Source: Erinaceus europaeus
Lineage: Eukaryota > Chordata > Mammalia > Eulipotyphla > Erinaceidae
NCBI RefSeq assembly: GCF_950295315.1
Contig: NW_026647561.1
Coordinates: forward strand, 62,001 to 126,000
Length of the DNA stretch: 64,000 bases
Direction of reading: 5' to 3'
Shown here: one piece after another, positions 46,035 through 58,792 of the stretch
Numbering within the stretch: position 1 is the first letter of the stretch
Layout of the letters: each line of letters opens with the position of its first letter
Translations under genes and position numbers: made by a program
The notes under the pieces: generated by a model
What the model was told of the DNA's origin: nothing
Databases searched by the model: none
The model's input: only the letters and a program-made list of their open reading frames with translations

Positions 46035-48434
46035 TTTTTTATTTATTATTTTTCCCCCTGCCTGGGTAACCTGTCTGCTGCTTGTTTCTCAGTGGAAAAA
46101 GGGAAAGATCTTTTTTGGAGGGAAAAGGACCAAAATGCAGGCAGGTGGACTCCGTGGACGGTGGATGGGGAGTTTACTCCTGCCCTGGCACTAGAGCCCC
46201 AGCTGCTGTTCCAGGTGCTCTCTGATACCAGAGATCTCCGTGTGTCGTGTCATGACACTGTCTCCAGGACTGACCCTCAGGATAAGGAGATTTTAAACGA
46301 GGCAGGTCATATTGCCTTCAAAAGTAAATCCAGGGAGGTTTGGCTGTATGTCAGAGGGTTAAGGCCTTGTGGCGCTCTCGAAAAGAGGGGACAGGTGGAA
46401 GGGTCTGGGGTCTGGTGCCCAGACCCCCACCTGCAGGGGAGTCGCTTTACAGGGTGTGAAGCTGGTCTTTAGGGGCTCTATCTTTCTCTCCCACTCTGTA
46501 TTTCCCCTGCTCTCTCCTTTTCTCTGTGTCTGATGCAAGGTCAAAACAACAACAACAACCACAACAATAACCACCACAGTGACCAAGCAACAAGGGCAGC
46601 GAAAGGGGAATAAAAGAGTGCAGGGGCTGTGGATTATTTGTGGCACAGGCACTGAGCTGAGGCAATAACCCCTTGAGGCAATCAATCAATCAATCAACGA
46701 ATAAGTAATACAGGTAACAGAGATGTATATGTCCCTGTGTGCTTCCAGAGTTAATGTAAATGCACTTTTGTTTATTTCTTCATTTATTTATTACCTTGCC
46801 ACGAGAATTTCTTTTCATTGCTAAAAAAAGTGTCCCATCAAGGGTACCAGGTGGTGCCACACCCAGTTAAGCACTCATGTTACAATGCAGGGGGACTGGG
46901 CTTCAAGACCCTGGTCCCCACCTGCCGGGGGAAGTCTTTACAAGTGGTGCAGAAATGCTACAGGTGACTCTCTCTGTGTCACAAACTCTCTATCCCTCCC
47001 TTCCCTCTCAATTCCTGTCTATTTATTCCAGTAAATAATCAAGAAAATTGAAAGTAAAAAAAGAAAAAGGAAAAGGAAATATTCCACTACTTCAATGGGG
47101 CTACTCAGGACAATGCTTTCCTTGTTAAGATCCTCATAGCATAGCATATGCAGAAAGGCAAAGACGCCATGTATTTTTTAACCCAGTTTTTATATTTATT
47201 TATTTATTTATTTATTTATTAAGTGCTTATTCATTTTTGTTATTGATGAATTAATGTTTTACATTTGACATAGACTCTGGCTCTGACACCAGCGGTCTCA
47301 AGTACCCCTAGATGGTACTCTGCCTCTACAAAACCAATACATTGAGCTATCCATGCATCCATCCATCCACCCATCAATCTATACATCCATCCATCCATCC
47401 ATCCATGCATCCATCCATCCAGCCAGCCAGCCATCCATCCATCCATCCATCCATCCATCCACCAGTCAACCAAGCTAAGTACAAAAGGAGATCTCTCCTT
47501 GAATGGTGAAGACAAACCAGGATGCATAGGTAGGTTGCAAAGGGGCGAGTTCGGCTGAATAGGGCAGAGGGGCTGAACCAGGGAATGTGTTGGGGGGTGT
47601 GGGTGTGGTGAGCTGGAGATCTGTGAGTTGGGTCACCTCTGGGGCAGGGAGGGGGTGGAAGGGGTTGCGAACAGCTGTCACTGGAGAACCATCACAAGTG
47701 CTGGAGCTGTTGAGCAGGGCACCCGCAAGAGAAGACAGACAAAGGAGAGAAGCAAAGTGCAGAGGAGAGGAGAGGGGAGAGGATGGTGAGGGCAGGAGAG
47801 GACAGGAGAGGACAGGAGAGGACAGGAGTGGAGGGGACCTGAGAAACCTACCTGGACAAAGGCAACATACAGACATCCAGGAGGGCAGGCAGGCATGCAG
47901 GCAGCTCTGGCCTGGGCTCCCTGGATCCCGGGCACAACTCCACCTGTCTTCTCTTGGCTGCCAGCCCTTAGGTCCCTTGTCGGTCAGCACTGGCTTCCCA
48001 TCCTTCCGTCCCTCTGTGTCAGGGCCCAGGCGTCTGGGCGCTGCTGGCTGACCGAGTGGCAGGGCAGTTGGGCTGCCCAGTGCCAGTGTGGCCAGCACAG
48101 AATGCCAGGGGCTAGGACATCACAGAGGGCTCCTGTGGTTGCTAGGCCACGGGGACCCCGCCCATCCAGTTGACCAGCAGCCATGACCCCCACTCTCAAC
48201 TTGACCTTGAGGGGTGGTGGCCAGCCACCAGAGCCAGAGCCCCAGGCCAAAGCAGGTGCAGGTCAGCCGGGCCAAGGGGTTATGGGCAGATTGGTGTGTG
48301 TCTGGGCATGGGGCTGGCATCTGAGATCCAGGGCTGGGGACCAAGGTCCGCCAGGCCCCTGTCCCACCATTTGCACTGACACACAGTCTTGCTGACTGAC
48401 TGACAGTCCCCGCCCCAGAGATACCCACACCAGG
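44968..48434 (+). repeat. Macrosatellite unit 14 (mosaic; right edge of duplication)
   Basis: Length 3467 bp. CTC tract 45071-45189 (119 bp); CTCF-like core 45502-45516; A tail 45999-46032 (34 A); SINE-A 46333-46697; SINE-B 46842-47079; minus-strand SINE-like element 47194-47352 with six ATTT; ATCC tract 47353-47459 with three GCCA; G4 motif 47641-47664. The 5' part follows unit 11 (A at 45243, long A tail). The 3' part does not, and instead carries A at 46645 as units 3-5, 15 and 16 do. The A run before SINE-B is 7 long (46823-46829) instead of 9, which is private. Confidence 0.97.
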
Positions 48435-51400
48435 TCCCTGGGTGCCCTGAGCTGCCCCGGAGGATTGGTGGGTGCCTGCCTGGACACATGCCTCCGTAAG
48501 GGAGGCCTCTATTAATCCCATTGCCTACTGATAGCTGCCCTCCTGCCCCTCCTCCTCCTCCTGCTCCTCCTCCTCCTCCTCTTCTTCCTCCTCCTCCTCC
48601 TCCTCCTCCTCCTCCTCCTCCTCCACCTCCTCCTCCTTCTCTTCCTCATCCTCAGAGGGACTCACTCAGGGCCCTTGGTCTAGGCAAGCCAGGGCTGCTG
48701 CTCTGGCTGCTGCAGCTTCTATCCAGTGGGTGGGTGCAGGAATCTGTTCCTGTCAATCCCTGGTTCCTGGGACCTTCCACGCCTCCAGCTCCCCCCACTC
48801 TCTACTCCAGACCCCTCCACAAGGATGCCCCCTTTCCCCTTGCCCTCTCTCCCCAGGCTCCCCAACTAACATCTACTGTGTGCCTCCCTGCACTACTTTA
48901 CTGCCACCCTGCTTCTGCGCTTCAGCCCTGGGGGCCCAGAGCCAGCCCAGCTGCCATCTCACCGTCCAGCAGGGGGACCTGCCCTAACCCCCTGCCACCA
49001 AACCCACACACACTGCCCTGCACACACTCACGGGCTCCCGTGCCTGCAGCCTGCCTCTGAAACAGTCTCCTTCTGCCCCCTAGCCCCCTTACAGCCTCTG
49101 CCACGGCCCCCCACAGACACCTGGGCATGAGCAGCACAGACATGCAACAAGCTCCACTCGCCCCTACTCCATTTGCTCTATGGTTGGTCAAGAACCTTTT
49201 TTGCATGCTGTAGGGGAGGGAGTTGAGAAAGTCCAATGTCCTGGGGAGCAAGAACTGCAAACAGTCCATCTACAATGTAACATTTGGTTCTCAGGCCGCC
49301 CAATCCCTAGTGCGCTGTGCAGACTTTTGACTGGCAAAAACACTCCATCTGAGAGTGAGATCTGGCTGGGCTAGTGGCTCTTTCTGTGGACTAGGACACA
49401 GAAAGACAGGGTTTTCAGGTTCAAAACCTGTACTTCCCAGAAGATGGTCATTCGCTACGGGTAAAAAAAAAAAAAAAAAGGTTTTTTATTTATTATTTTT
49501 CCCCCTGCCTGGGTAACCTGTCTGCTGCTTGTTTCTCAGTGGAAAAAGGGAAAGATCTTTTTTGGAGGGAAAAGGACCAAAATGCAGGCAGGTGGACTCC
49601 GTGGACGGTGGATGGGGAGTTTACTCCTGCCCTGGCACTAGAGCCCCAGCTGCTGTTCCAGGTGCTCTCTGATACCAGAGATCTCCGTGTGTCGTGTCAT
49701 GACACTGTCTCCAGGACTGACCCTCAGGATAAGGAGATTTTAAACGAGGCAGGTCATATTGCCTTCAAAAGTAAATCCAGGGAGGTTTGGCTGTATGTCA
49801 GAGGGTTAAGGCCTTGTGGCGCTCTCGAAAAGAGGGGACAGGTGGAAGGGTCTGGGGTCTGGTGCCCAGACCCCCACCTGCAGGGGAGTCGCTTTACAGG
49901 GTGTGAAGCTGGTCTTTAGGGGCTCTATCTTTCTCTCCCACTCTGTATTTCCCCTGCTCTCTCCTTTTCTCTGTGTCTGATGCAAGGTCAAAACAACAAC
50001 AACAACCACAACAATAACCACCACAGTGACCAAGCAACAAGGGCAGCGAAAGGGGAATAAAAGAGTGCAGGGGCTGTGGATTATTTGTGGCACAGGCACT
50101 GAGCTGAGGCAATAACCCCTTGAGGCAATCAATCAATCAATCAACGAATAAGTAATACAGGTAACAGAGATGTATATGTCCCTGTGTGCTTCCAGAGTTA
50201 ATGTAAATGCACTTTTGTTTATTTCTTCATTTATTTATTACCTTGCCACGAGAATTTCTTTTCATTGCTAAAAAAAAAGTGTCCCATCAAGGGTACCAGG
50301 TGGTGCCACACCCAGTTAAGCACTCATGTTACAATGCAGGGGGACTGGGCTTCAAGACCCTGGTCCCCACCTGCCGGGGGAAGTCTTTACAAGTGGTGCA
50401 GAAATGCTACAGGTGACTCTCTCTGTGTCACAAACTCTCTATCCCTCCCTTCCCTCTCAATTCCTGTCTATTTATTCCAGTAAATAATCAAGAAAATTGA
50501 AAGTAAAAAAAGAAAAAGGAAAAGGAAATATTCCACTACTTCAATGGGGCTACTCAGGACAATGCTTTCCTTGTTAAGATCCTCATAGCATAGCATATGC
50601 AGAAAGGCAAAGACGCCATGTATTTTTTAACCCAGTTTTTATATTTATTTATTTATTTATTTATTTATTTATTAAGTGCTTATTCATTTTTGTTATTGAT
50701 GAATTAATGTTTTACATTTGACATAGACTCTGGCTCTGACACCAGCGGTCTCAAGTACCCCTAGATGGTACTCTGCCTCTACAAACCCAATACATTGAGC
50801 TATCCATGCATCCATCCATCCACCCATCAATCTATACATCCATCCATCCATCCATCCATGCATCCATCCATCCAGCCAGCCAGCCATCCATCCATCCATC
50901 CATCCATCCATCCATCCACCAGTCAACCAAGCTAAGTACAAAAGGAGATCTCTCCTTGAATGGTGAAGACAAACCAGGATGCATAGGTAGGTTGCAAAGG
51001 GGCGAGTTCGGCTGAATAGGGCAGAGGGGCTGAACCAGGGAATGTGTTGGGGGGTGTGGGTGTGGTGAGCTGGAGATCTGTGAGTTGGGTCACCTCTGGG
51101 GCAGGGAGGGGGTGGAAGGGGTTGCGAACAGCTGTCACTGGAGAACCATCACAAGTGCTGGAGCTGTTGAGCAGGGCACCCGCAAGAGAAGACAGACAAA
51201 GGAGAGAAGCAAAGTGCAGAGGAGAGGAGAGGGGAGAGGATGGTGAGGGCAGGAGAGGACAGGAGAGGACAGGAGAGGACAGGAGTGGAGGGGACCTGAG
51301 AAACCTACCTGGACAAAGGCAACATACAGACATCCAGGAGGGCAGGCAGGCATGCAGGCAGCTCTGGCCTGGGCTCCCTGGATCCCGGGCACAACTCCAC

Positions 51401-51891
51401 CTGTCTTCTCTTGGCTGCCAGCCCTTAGGTCCCTTGTCGGTCAGCACTGGCTTCCCATCCTTCCGTCCCTCTGTGTCAGGGCCCAGGCGTCTGGGCGCTG
51501 CTGGCTGACCGAGTGGCAGGGCAGTTGGGCTGCCCAGTGCCAGTGTGGCCAGCACAGAATGCCAGGGGCTAGGACATCACAGAGGGCTCCTGTGGTTGCT
51601 AGGCCACGGGGACCCCGCCCATCCAGTTGACCAGCAGCCATGACCCCCACTCTCAACTTGACCTTGAGGGGTGGTGGCCAGCCACCAGAGCCAGAGCCCC
51701 AGGCCAAAGCAGGTGCAGGTCAGCCGGGCCAAGGGGTTATGGGCAGATTGGTGTGTGTCTGGGCATGGGGCTGGCATCTGAGATCCAGGGCTGGGGACCA
51801 AGGTCCGCCAGGCCCCTGTCCCACCATTTGCACTGACACACAGTCTTGCTGACTGACTGACAGTCCCCGCCCCAGAGATACCCACACCAGG
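48435..51891 (+). repeat. Macrosatellite unit 15 (resembles unit 3)
   Basis: Length 3457 bp. CTC tract 48538-48653 (116 bp); CTCF-like core 48966-48980; A tail 49463-49479 (17 A); SINE-A 49780-50144; SINE-B 50291-50528; minus-strand SINE-like element 50643-50805 with seven ATTT; ATCC tract 50806-50916; G4 motif 51098-51121. A at 49001 is shared only with unit 3, which also has a 17-A tail. A at 50092 is shared with units 3-5, 14 and 16. C at 50786 is private. Confidence 0.97.
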
Positions 51892-54800
51892 TCCCTGGGT
51901 GCCCTGAGCTGCCCAGGAGGATTGGTGGGTGCCTGCCTGGACACATGCCTCCGTAAGGGAGGCCTCTATTAATCCCATTGCCTACTGATAGCTGCCCTCC
52001 TGCCCCTCCTCCTCCTCCTGCTCCTCCTCCTCCTCCTCCTCTTCTTCCTCCTCCTCCTCCTCCTCCTCCTCCTCCTCCTCCTCCACCTCCTCCTCCTTCT
52101 CTTCCTCATCCTCAGAGGGACTCACTCAGGGCCCTTGGTCTAGGCAAGCCAGGGCTGCTGCTCTGGCTGCTGCAGCTTCTATCCAGTGGGTGGGTGCAGG
52201 AATCTGTTCCTGTCAATCCCTGGTTCCTGGGACCTTCCACGCCTCCAGCTCCCCCCACTCTCTACTCCAGACCCCTCCACAAGGATGCCCCCTTTCCCCT
52301 TGCCCTCTCTCCCCAGGCTCCCCAACTAACATCTACTGTGTGCCTCCCTGCACTACTTTACTGCCACCCTGCTTCTGCGCTTCAGCCCTGGGGGCCCAGA
52401 GCCAGCCCAGCTGCCATCTCACCGTCCAGCAGGGGGACCTGCCCTAACCCCCTGCCACCACACCCACACACACTGCCCTGCACACACTCACGGGCTCCCG
52501 TGCCTGCAGCCTGCCTCTGAAACAGTCTCCTTCTGCCCCCTAGCCCCCTTACAGCCTCTGCCACGGCCCCCCACAGACACCTGGGCATGAGCAGCACAGA
52601 CATGCAACAAGCTCCACTCGCCCCTACTCCATTTGCTCTATGGTTGGTCAAGAACCTTTTTTGCATGCTGTAGGGGAGGGAGTTGAGAAAGTCCAATGTC
52701 CTGGGGAGCAAGAACTGCAAACAGTCCATCTACAATGTAACATTTGGTTCTCAGGCCGCCCAATCCCTAGTGCGCTGTGCAGACTTTTGACTGGCAAAAA
52801 CACTCCATCTGAGAGTGAGATCTGGCTGGGCTAGTGGCTCTTTCTGTGGACTAGGACACAGAAAGACAGGGTTTTCAGGTTCAAAACCTGTACTTCCCAG
52901 AAGATGGTCATTCGCTACGGGTAAAAAAAAAAAAAAAAAGGTTTTTTATTTATTATTTTTCCCCCTGCCTGGGTAACCTGTCTGCTGCTTGTTTCTCAGT
53001 GGAAAAAGGGAAAGATCTTTTTTGGAGGGAAAAGGACCAAAATGCAGGCAGGTGGACTCCGTGGACGGTGGATGGGGAGTTTACTCCTGCCCTGGCACTA
53101 GAGCCCCAGCTGCTGTTCCAGGTGCTCTCTGATACCAGAGATCTCCGTGTGTCGTGTCATGACACTGTCTCCAGGACTGACCCTCAGGATAAGGAGATTT
53201 TAAACGAGGCAGGTCATATTGCCTTCAAAAGTAAATCCAGGGAGGTTTGGCTGTATGTCAGAGGGTTAAGGCCTTGTGGCGCTCTCGAAAAGAGGGGACA
53301 GGTGGAAGGGTCTGGGGTCTGGTGCCCAGACCCCCACCTGCAGGGGAGTCGCTTTACAGGGTGTGAAGCTGGTCTTTAGGGGCTCTATCTTTCTCTCCCA
53401 CTCTGTATTTCCCCTGCTCTCTCCTTTTCTCTGTGTCTGATGCAAGGTCAAAACAACAACAACAACCACAACAATAACCACCACAGTGACCAAGCAACAA
53501 GGGCAGCGAAAGGGGAATAAAAGAGTGCAGGGGCTGTGGATTATTTGTGGCACAGGCACTGAGCTGAGGCAATAACCCCTTGAGGCAATCAATCAATCAA
53601 TCAACGAATAAGTAATACAGGTAACAGAGATGTATATGTCCCTGTGTGCTTCCAGAGTTAATGTAAATGCACTTTTGTTTATTTCTTCATTTATTTATTA
53701 CCTTGCCACGAGAATTTCTTTTCATTGCTAAAAAAAAAGTGTCCCATCAAGGGTACCAGGTGGTGCCACACCCAGTTAAGCACTCATGTTACAATGCAGG
53801 GGGACTGGGCTTCAAGACCCTGGTCCCCACCTGCCGGGGGAAGTCTTTACAAGTGGTGCAGAAATGCTACAGGTGACTCTCTCTGTGTCACAAACTCTCT
53901 ATCCCTCCCTTCCCTCTCAATTCCTGTCTATTTATTCCAGTAAATAATCAAGAAAATTGAAAGTAAAAAAAGAAAAAGGAAAAGGAAATATTCCACTACT
54001 TCAATGGGGCTACTCAGGACAATGCTTTCCTTGTTAAGATCCTCATAGCATAGCATATGCAGAAAGGCAAAGACGCCATGTATTTTTTAACCCAGTTTTT
54101 ATATTTATTTATTTATTTATTTATTTATTAAGTGCTTATTCATTTTTGTTATTGATGAATTAATGTTTTACATTTGACATAGACTCTGGCTCTGACACCA
54201 GCGGTCTCAAGTACCCCTAGATGGTACTCTGCCTCTACAAAACCAATACATTGAGCTATCCATGCATCCATCCATCCACCCATCAATCTATACATCCATC
54301 CATCCATCCATCCATGCATCCATCCATCCAGCCAGCCATCCATCCATCCATCCATCCATCCATCCATCCATCCATCCACCAGTCAACCAAGCTAAGTACA
54401 AAAGGAGATCTCTCCTTGAATGGTGAAGACAAACCAGGATGCATAGGTAGGTTGCAAAGGGGCGAGTTCGGCTGAATAGGGCAGAGGGGCTGAACCAGGG
54501 AATGTGTTGGGGGGTGTGGGTGTGGTGAGCTGGAGATCTGTGAGTTGGGTCACCTCTGGGGCAGGGAGGGGGTGGAAGGGGTTGCGAACAGCTGTCACTG
54601 GAGAACCATCACAAGTGCTGGAGCTGTTGAGCAGGGCACCCGCAAGAGAAGACAGACAAAGGAGAGAAGCAAAGTGCAGAGGAGAGGAGAGGGGAGAGGA
54701 TGGTGAGGGCAGGAGAGGACAGGAGAGGACAGGAGAGGACAGGAGTGGAGGGGACCTGAGAAACCTACCTGGACAAAGGCAACATACAGACATCCAGGAG

Positions 54801-55351
54801 GGCAGGCAGGCATGCAGGCAGCTCTGGCCTGGGCTCCCTGGATCCCGGGCACAACTCCACCTGTCTTCTCTTGGCTGCCAGCCCTTAGGTCCCTTGTCGG
54901 TCAGCACTGGCTTCCCATCCTTCCGTCCCTCTGTGTCAGGGCCCAGGCGTCTGGGCGCTGCTGGCTGACCGAGTGGCAGGGCAGTTGGGCTGCCCAGTGC
55001 CAGTGTGGCCAGCACAGAATGCCAGGGGCTAGGACATCACAGAGGGCTCCTGTGGTTGCTAGGCCACGGGGACCCCGCCCATCCAGTTGACCAGCAGCCA
55101 TGACCCCCACTCTCAACTTGACCTTGAGGGGTGGTGGCCAGCCACCAGAGCCAGAGCCCCAGGCCAAAGCAGGTGCAGGTCAGCCGGGCCAAGGGGTTAT
55201 GGGCAGATTGGTGTGTGTCTGGGCATGGGGCTGGCATCTGAGATCCAGGGCTGGGGACCAAGGTCCGCCAGGCCCCTGTCCCACCATTTGCACTGACACA
55301 CAGTCTTGCTGACTGACTGACAGTCCCCGCCCCAGAGATACCCACACCAGG
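51892..55351 (+). repeat. Macrosatellite unit 16
   Basis: Length 3460 bp. CTC tract 51995-52113 (119 bp); CTCF-like core 52426-52440; A tail 52923-52939 (17 A); SINE-A 53240-53604; SINE-B 53751-53988; minus-strand SINE-like element 54103-54261 with six ATTT; ATCC tract 54262-54376 with two GCCA; G4 motif 54558-54581. A at 51915 (also the starts of units 4, 5 and 17) and A at 53552 mark it as a relative of unit 4. Confidence 0.97.
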
Positions 55352-58300
55352 TCCCTGGGTGCCCTGAGCTGCCCAGGAGGATTGGTGGGTGCCTGCCTGG
55401 ACACATGCCTCCGTAAGGGAGGCCTCTATTAATCCCATTGCCTACTGATAGCTGCCCTCCTGCCCCTCCTCCTCCTCCTGCTCCTCCTCCTCCTCCTCCT
55501 CTTCTTCCTCCTCCTCCTCCTCCTCCTCCTCCTCCTCCTCCTCCACCTCCTCCTCCTTCTCTTCCTCATCCTCAGAGGGACTCACTCAGGGCCCTTGGTC
55601 TAGGCAAGCTAGGGCTGCTGCTCTGGCTGCTGCAGCTTCTATCCAGTGGGTGGGTGCAGGAATCTGTTCCTGTCAATCCCTGGTTCCTGGGACCTTCCAC
55701 GCCTCCAGCTCCCCCCACTCTCTACTCCAGACCCCTCCACAAGGATGCCCCCTTTCCCCTTGCCCTCTCTCCCCAGGCTCCCCAACTAACATCTACTGTG
55801 TGCCTCCCTGCACTACTTTACTGCCACCCTGCTTCTGCGCTTCAGCCCTGGGGGCCCAGAGCCAGCCCAGCTGCCATCTCACCGTCCAGCAGGGGGACCT
55901 GCCCTAACCCCCTGCCACCACACCCACACACACTGCCCTGCACACACTCACGGGCTCCCGTGCCTGCAGCCTGCCTCTGAAACAGTCTCCTTCTGCCCCC
56001 TAGCCCCCTTACAGCCTCTGCCACGGCCCCCCACAGACACCTGGGCATGAGCAGCACAGACATGCAACAAGCTCCACTCGCCCCTACTCCATTTGCTCTA
56101 TGGTTGGTCAAGAACCTTTTTTGCATGCTGTAGGGGAGGGAGTTGAGAAAGTCCAATGTCCTGGGGAGCAAGAACTGCAAACAGTCCATCTACAATGTAA
56201 CATTTGGTTCTCAGGCCGCCCAATCCCTAGTGCGCTGTGCAGACTTTTGACTGGCAAAAACACTCCATCTGAGAGTGAGATCTGGCTGGGCTAGTGGCTC
56301 TTTCTGTGGACTAGGACACAGAAAGACAGGGTTTTCAGGTTCAAAACCTGTACTTCCCAGAAGATGGTCATTCGCTACGGGTAAAAAAAAAAAAAAAAAA
56401 GGTTTTTTATTTATTATTTTTCCCCCTGCCTGGGTAACCTGTCTGCTGCTTGTTTCTCAGTGGAAAAAGGGAAAGATCTTTTTTGGAGGGAAAAGGACCA
56501 AAATGCAGGCAGGTGGACTCCGTGGACGGTGGATGGGGAGTTTACTCCTGCCCTGGCACTAGAGCCCCAGCTGCTGTTCCAGGTGCTCTCTGATACCAGA
56601 GATCTCCGTGTGTCGTGTCATGACACTGTCTCCAGGACTGACCCTCAGGATAAGGAGATTTTAAACGAGGCAGGTCATATTGCCTTCAAAAGTAAATCCA
56701 GGGAGGTTTGGCTGTATGTCAGAGGGTTAAGGCCTTGTGGCGCTCTCGAAAAGAGGGGACAGGTGGAAGGGTCTGGGGTCTGGTGCCCAGACCCCCACCT
56801 GCAGGGGAGTCGCTTTACAGGGTGTGAAGCTGGTCTTTAGGGGCTCTATCTTTCTCTCCCACTCTGTATTTCCCCTGCTCTCTCCTTTTCTCTGTGTCTG
56901 ATGCAAGGTCAAAACAACAACAACAACCACAACAATAACCACCACAGTGACCAAGCAACAAGGGCAGCGAAAGGGGAATAAAAGAGTGCAGGGGCTGTGG
57001 ATTATTTGTGGCGCAGGCACTGAGCTGAGGCAATAACCCCTTGAGGCAATCAATCAATCAATCAACGAATAAGTAATACAGGTAACAGAGATGTATATGT
57101 CCCTGTGTGCTTCCAGAGTTAATGTAAATGCACTTTTGTTTATTTCTTCATTTATTTATTACCTTGCCACGAGAATTTCTTTTCATTGCTAAAAAAAAAG
57201 TGTCCCATCAAGGGTACCAGGTGGTGCCACACCCAGTTAAGCACTCATGTTACAATGCAGGGGGACTGGGCTTCAAGACCCTGGTCCCCACCTGCCGGGG
57301 GAAGTCTTTACAAGTGGTGCAGAAATGCTACAGGTGACTCTCTCTGTGTCACAAACTCTCTATCCCTCCCTTCCCTCTCAATTCCTGTCTATTTATTCCA
57401 GTAAATAATCAAGAAAATTGAAAGTAAAAAAAGAAAAAGGAAAAGGAAATATTCCACTACTTCAATGGGGCTACTCAGGACAATGCTTTCCTTGTTAAGA
57501 TCCTCATAGCATAGCATATGCAGAAAGGCAAAGACGCCATGTATTTTTTAACCCAGTTTTTATATTTATTTATTTATTTATTAAGTGCTTATTCATTTTT
57601 GTTATTGATGAATTAATGTTTTACATTTGACATAGACTCTGGCTCTGACACCAGCGGTCTCAAGTACCCCTAGATGGTACTCTGCCTCTACAAAACCAAT
57701 ACATTGAGCTATCCATGCATCCATCCATCCACCCATCAATCTATACATCCATCCATCCATCCATCCATGCATCCATCCATCCAGCCAGCCAGCCAGCCAT
57801 CCATCCATCCATCCATCCACCAGTCAACCAAGCTAAGTACAAAAGGAGATCTCTCCTTGAATGGTGAAGACAAACCAGGATGCATAGGTAGGTTGCAAAG
57901 GGGCGAGTTCGGCTGAATAGGGCAGAGGGGCTGAACCAGGGAATGTGTTGGGGGGTGTGGGTGTGGTGAGCTGGAGATCTGTGAGTTGGGTCACCTCTGG
58001 GGCAGGGAGGGGGTGGAAGGGGTTGCGAACAGCTGTCACTGGAGAACCATCACAAGTGCTGGAGCTGTTGAGCAGGGCACCCGCAAGAGAAGACAGACAA
58101 AGGAGAGAAGCAAAGTGCAGAGGAGAGGAGAGGGGAGAGGATGGTGAGGGCAGGAGAGGACAGGAGAGGACAGGAGAGGACAGGAGTGGAGGGGACCTGA
58201 GAAACCTACCTGGACAAAGGCAACATACAGACATCCAGGAGGGCAGGCAGGCATGCAGGCAGCTCTGGCCTGGGCTCCCTGGATCCCGGGCACAACTCCA

Positions 58301-58792
58301 CCTGTCTTCTCTTGGCTGCCAGCCCTTAGGTCCCTTGTCGGTCAGCACTGGCTTCCCATCCTTCCGTCCCTCTGTGTCAGGGCCCAGGCGTCTGGGCGCT
58401 GCTGGCTGACCGAGTGGCAGGGCAGTTGGGCTGCCCAGTGCCAGTGTGGCCAGCACAGAATGCCAGGGGCTAGGACATCACAGAGGGCTCCTGTGGTTGC
58501 TAGGCCACGGGGACCCCGCCCATCCAGTTGACCAGCAGCCATGACCCCCACTCTCAACTTGACCTTGAGGGGTGGTGGCCAGCCACCAGAGCCAGAGCCC
58601 CAGGCCAAAGCAGGTGCAGGTCAGCCGGGCCAAGGGGTTATGGGCAGATTGGTGTGTGTCTGGGCATGGGGCTGGCATCTGAGATCCAGGGCTGGGGACC
58701 AAGGTCCGCCAGGCCCCTGTCCCACCATTTGCACTGACACACAGTCTTGCTGACTGACTGACAGTCCCCGCCCCAGAGATACCCACACCAGG
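55352..58792 (+). repeat. Macrosatellite unit 17 (mosaic)
   Basis: Length 3441 bp, the same as unit 7. CTC tract 55455-55573; CTCF-like core 55886-55900; A tail 56383-56400 (18 A); SINE-A 56701-57065; SINE-B 57212-57449; minus-strand SINE-like element 57564-57714 with four ATTT; ATCC tract 57715-57817; G4 motif 57999-58022. The first bases carry A at 55375 (unit 4/5/16 type). Later it lacks their A in SINE-A and has the 18-A, four-ATTT state of unit 7. T at 55610 is private. Confidence 0.97.

Larger units (their letters stand above)
24168..46379 (+). repeat. Tandem duplication of a three-unit block, about 10,408 bp
   Basis: Rare variants recur three units apart: unit 8/11 (25567 and 35975), unit 9/12 (29935/40340 and 30314/40719), unit 10/13 (32683/43089 and 33291/43697) and unit 11/14 (34837/45243). 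Tract states recur too: A tails 16/16, 30/30 and 35/34; ATTT counts 10/10, 2/2 and 7/7; ATCC tract lengths 103/103, 115/115 and 115/115. Units 8 and 11 disagree before the A tail and agree after it. Units 11 and 14 agree up to the A tail and disagree after it. The duplicated blocks are therefore about 25.22/25.57-35.63/35.97 kb and 35.63/35.97-46.03/46.38 kb. Within them I noticed only simple-tract slippage, so the duplication looks recent. Confidence 0.9.
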
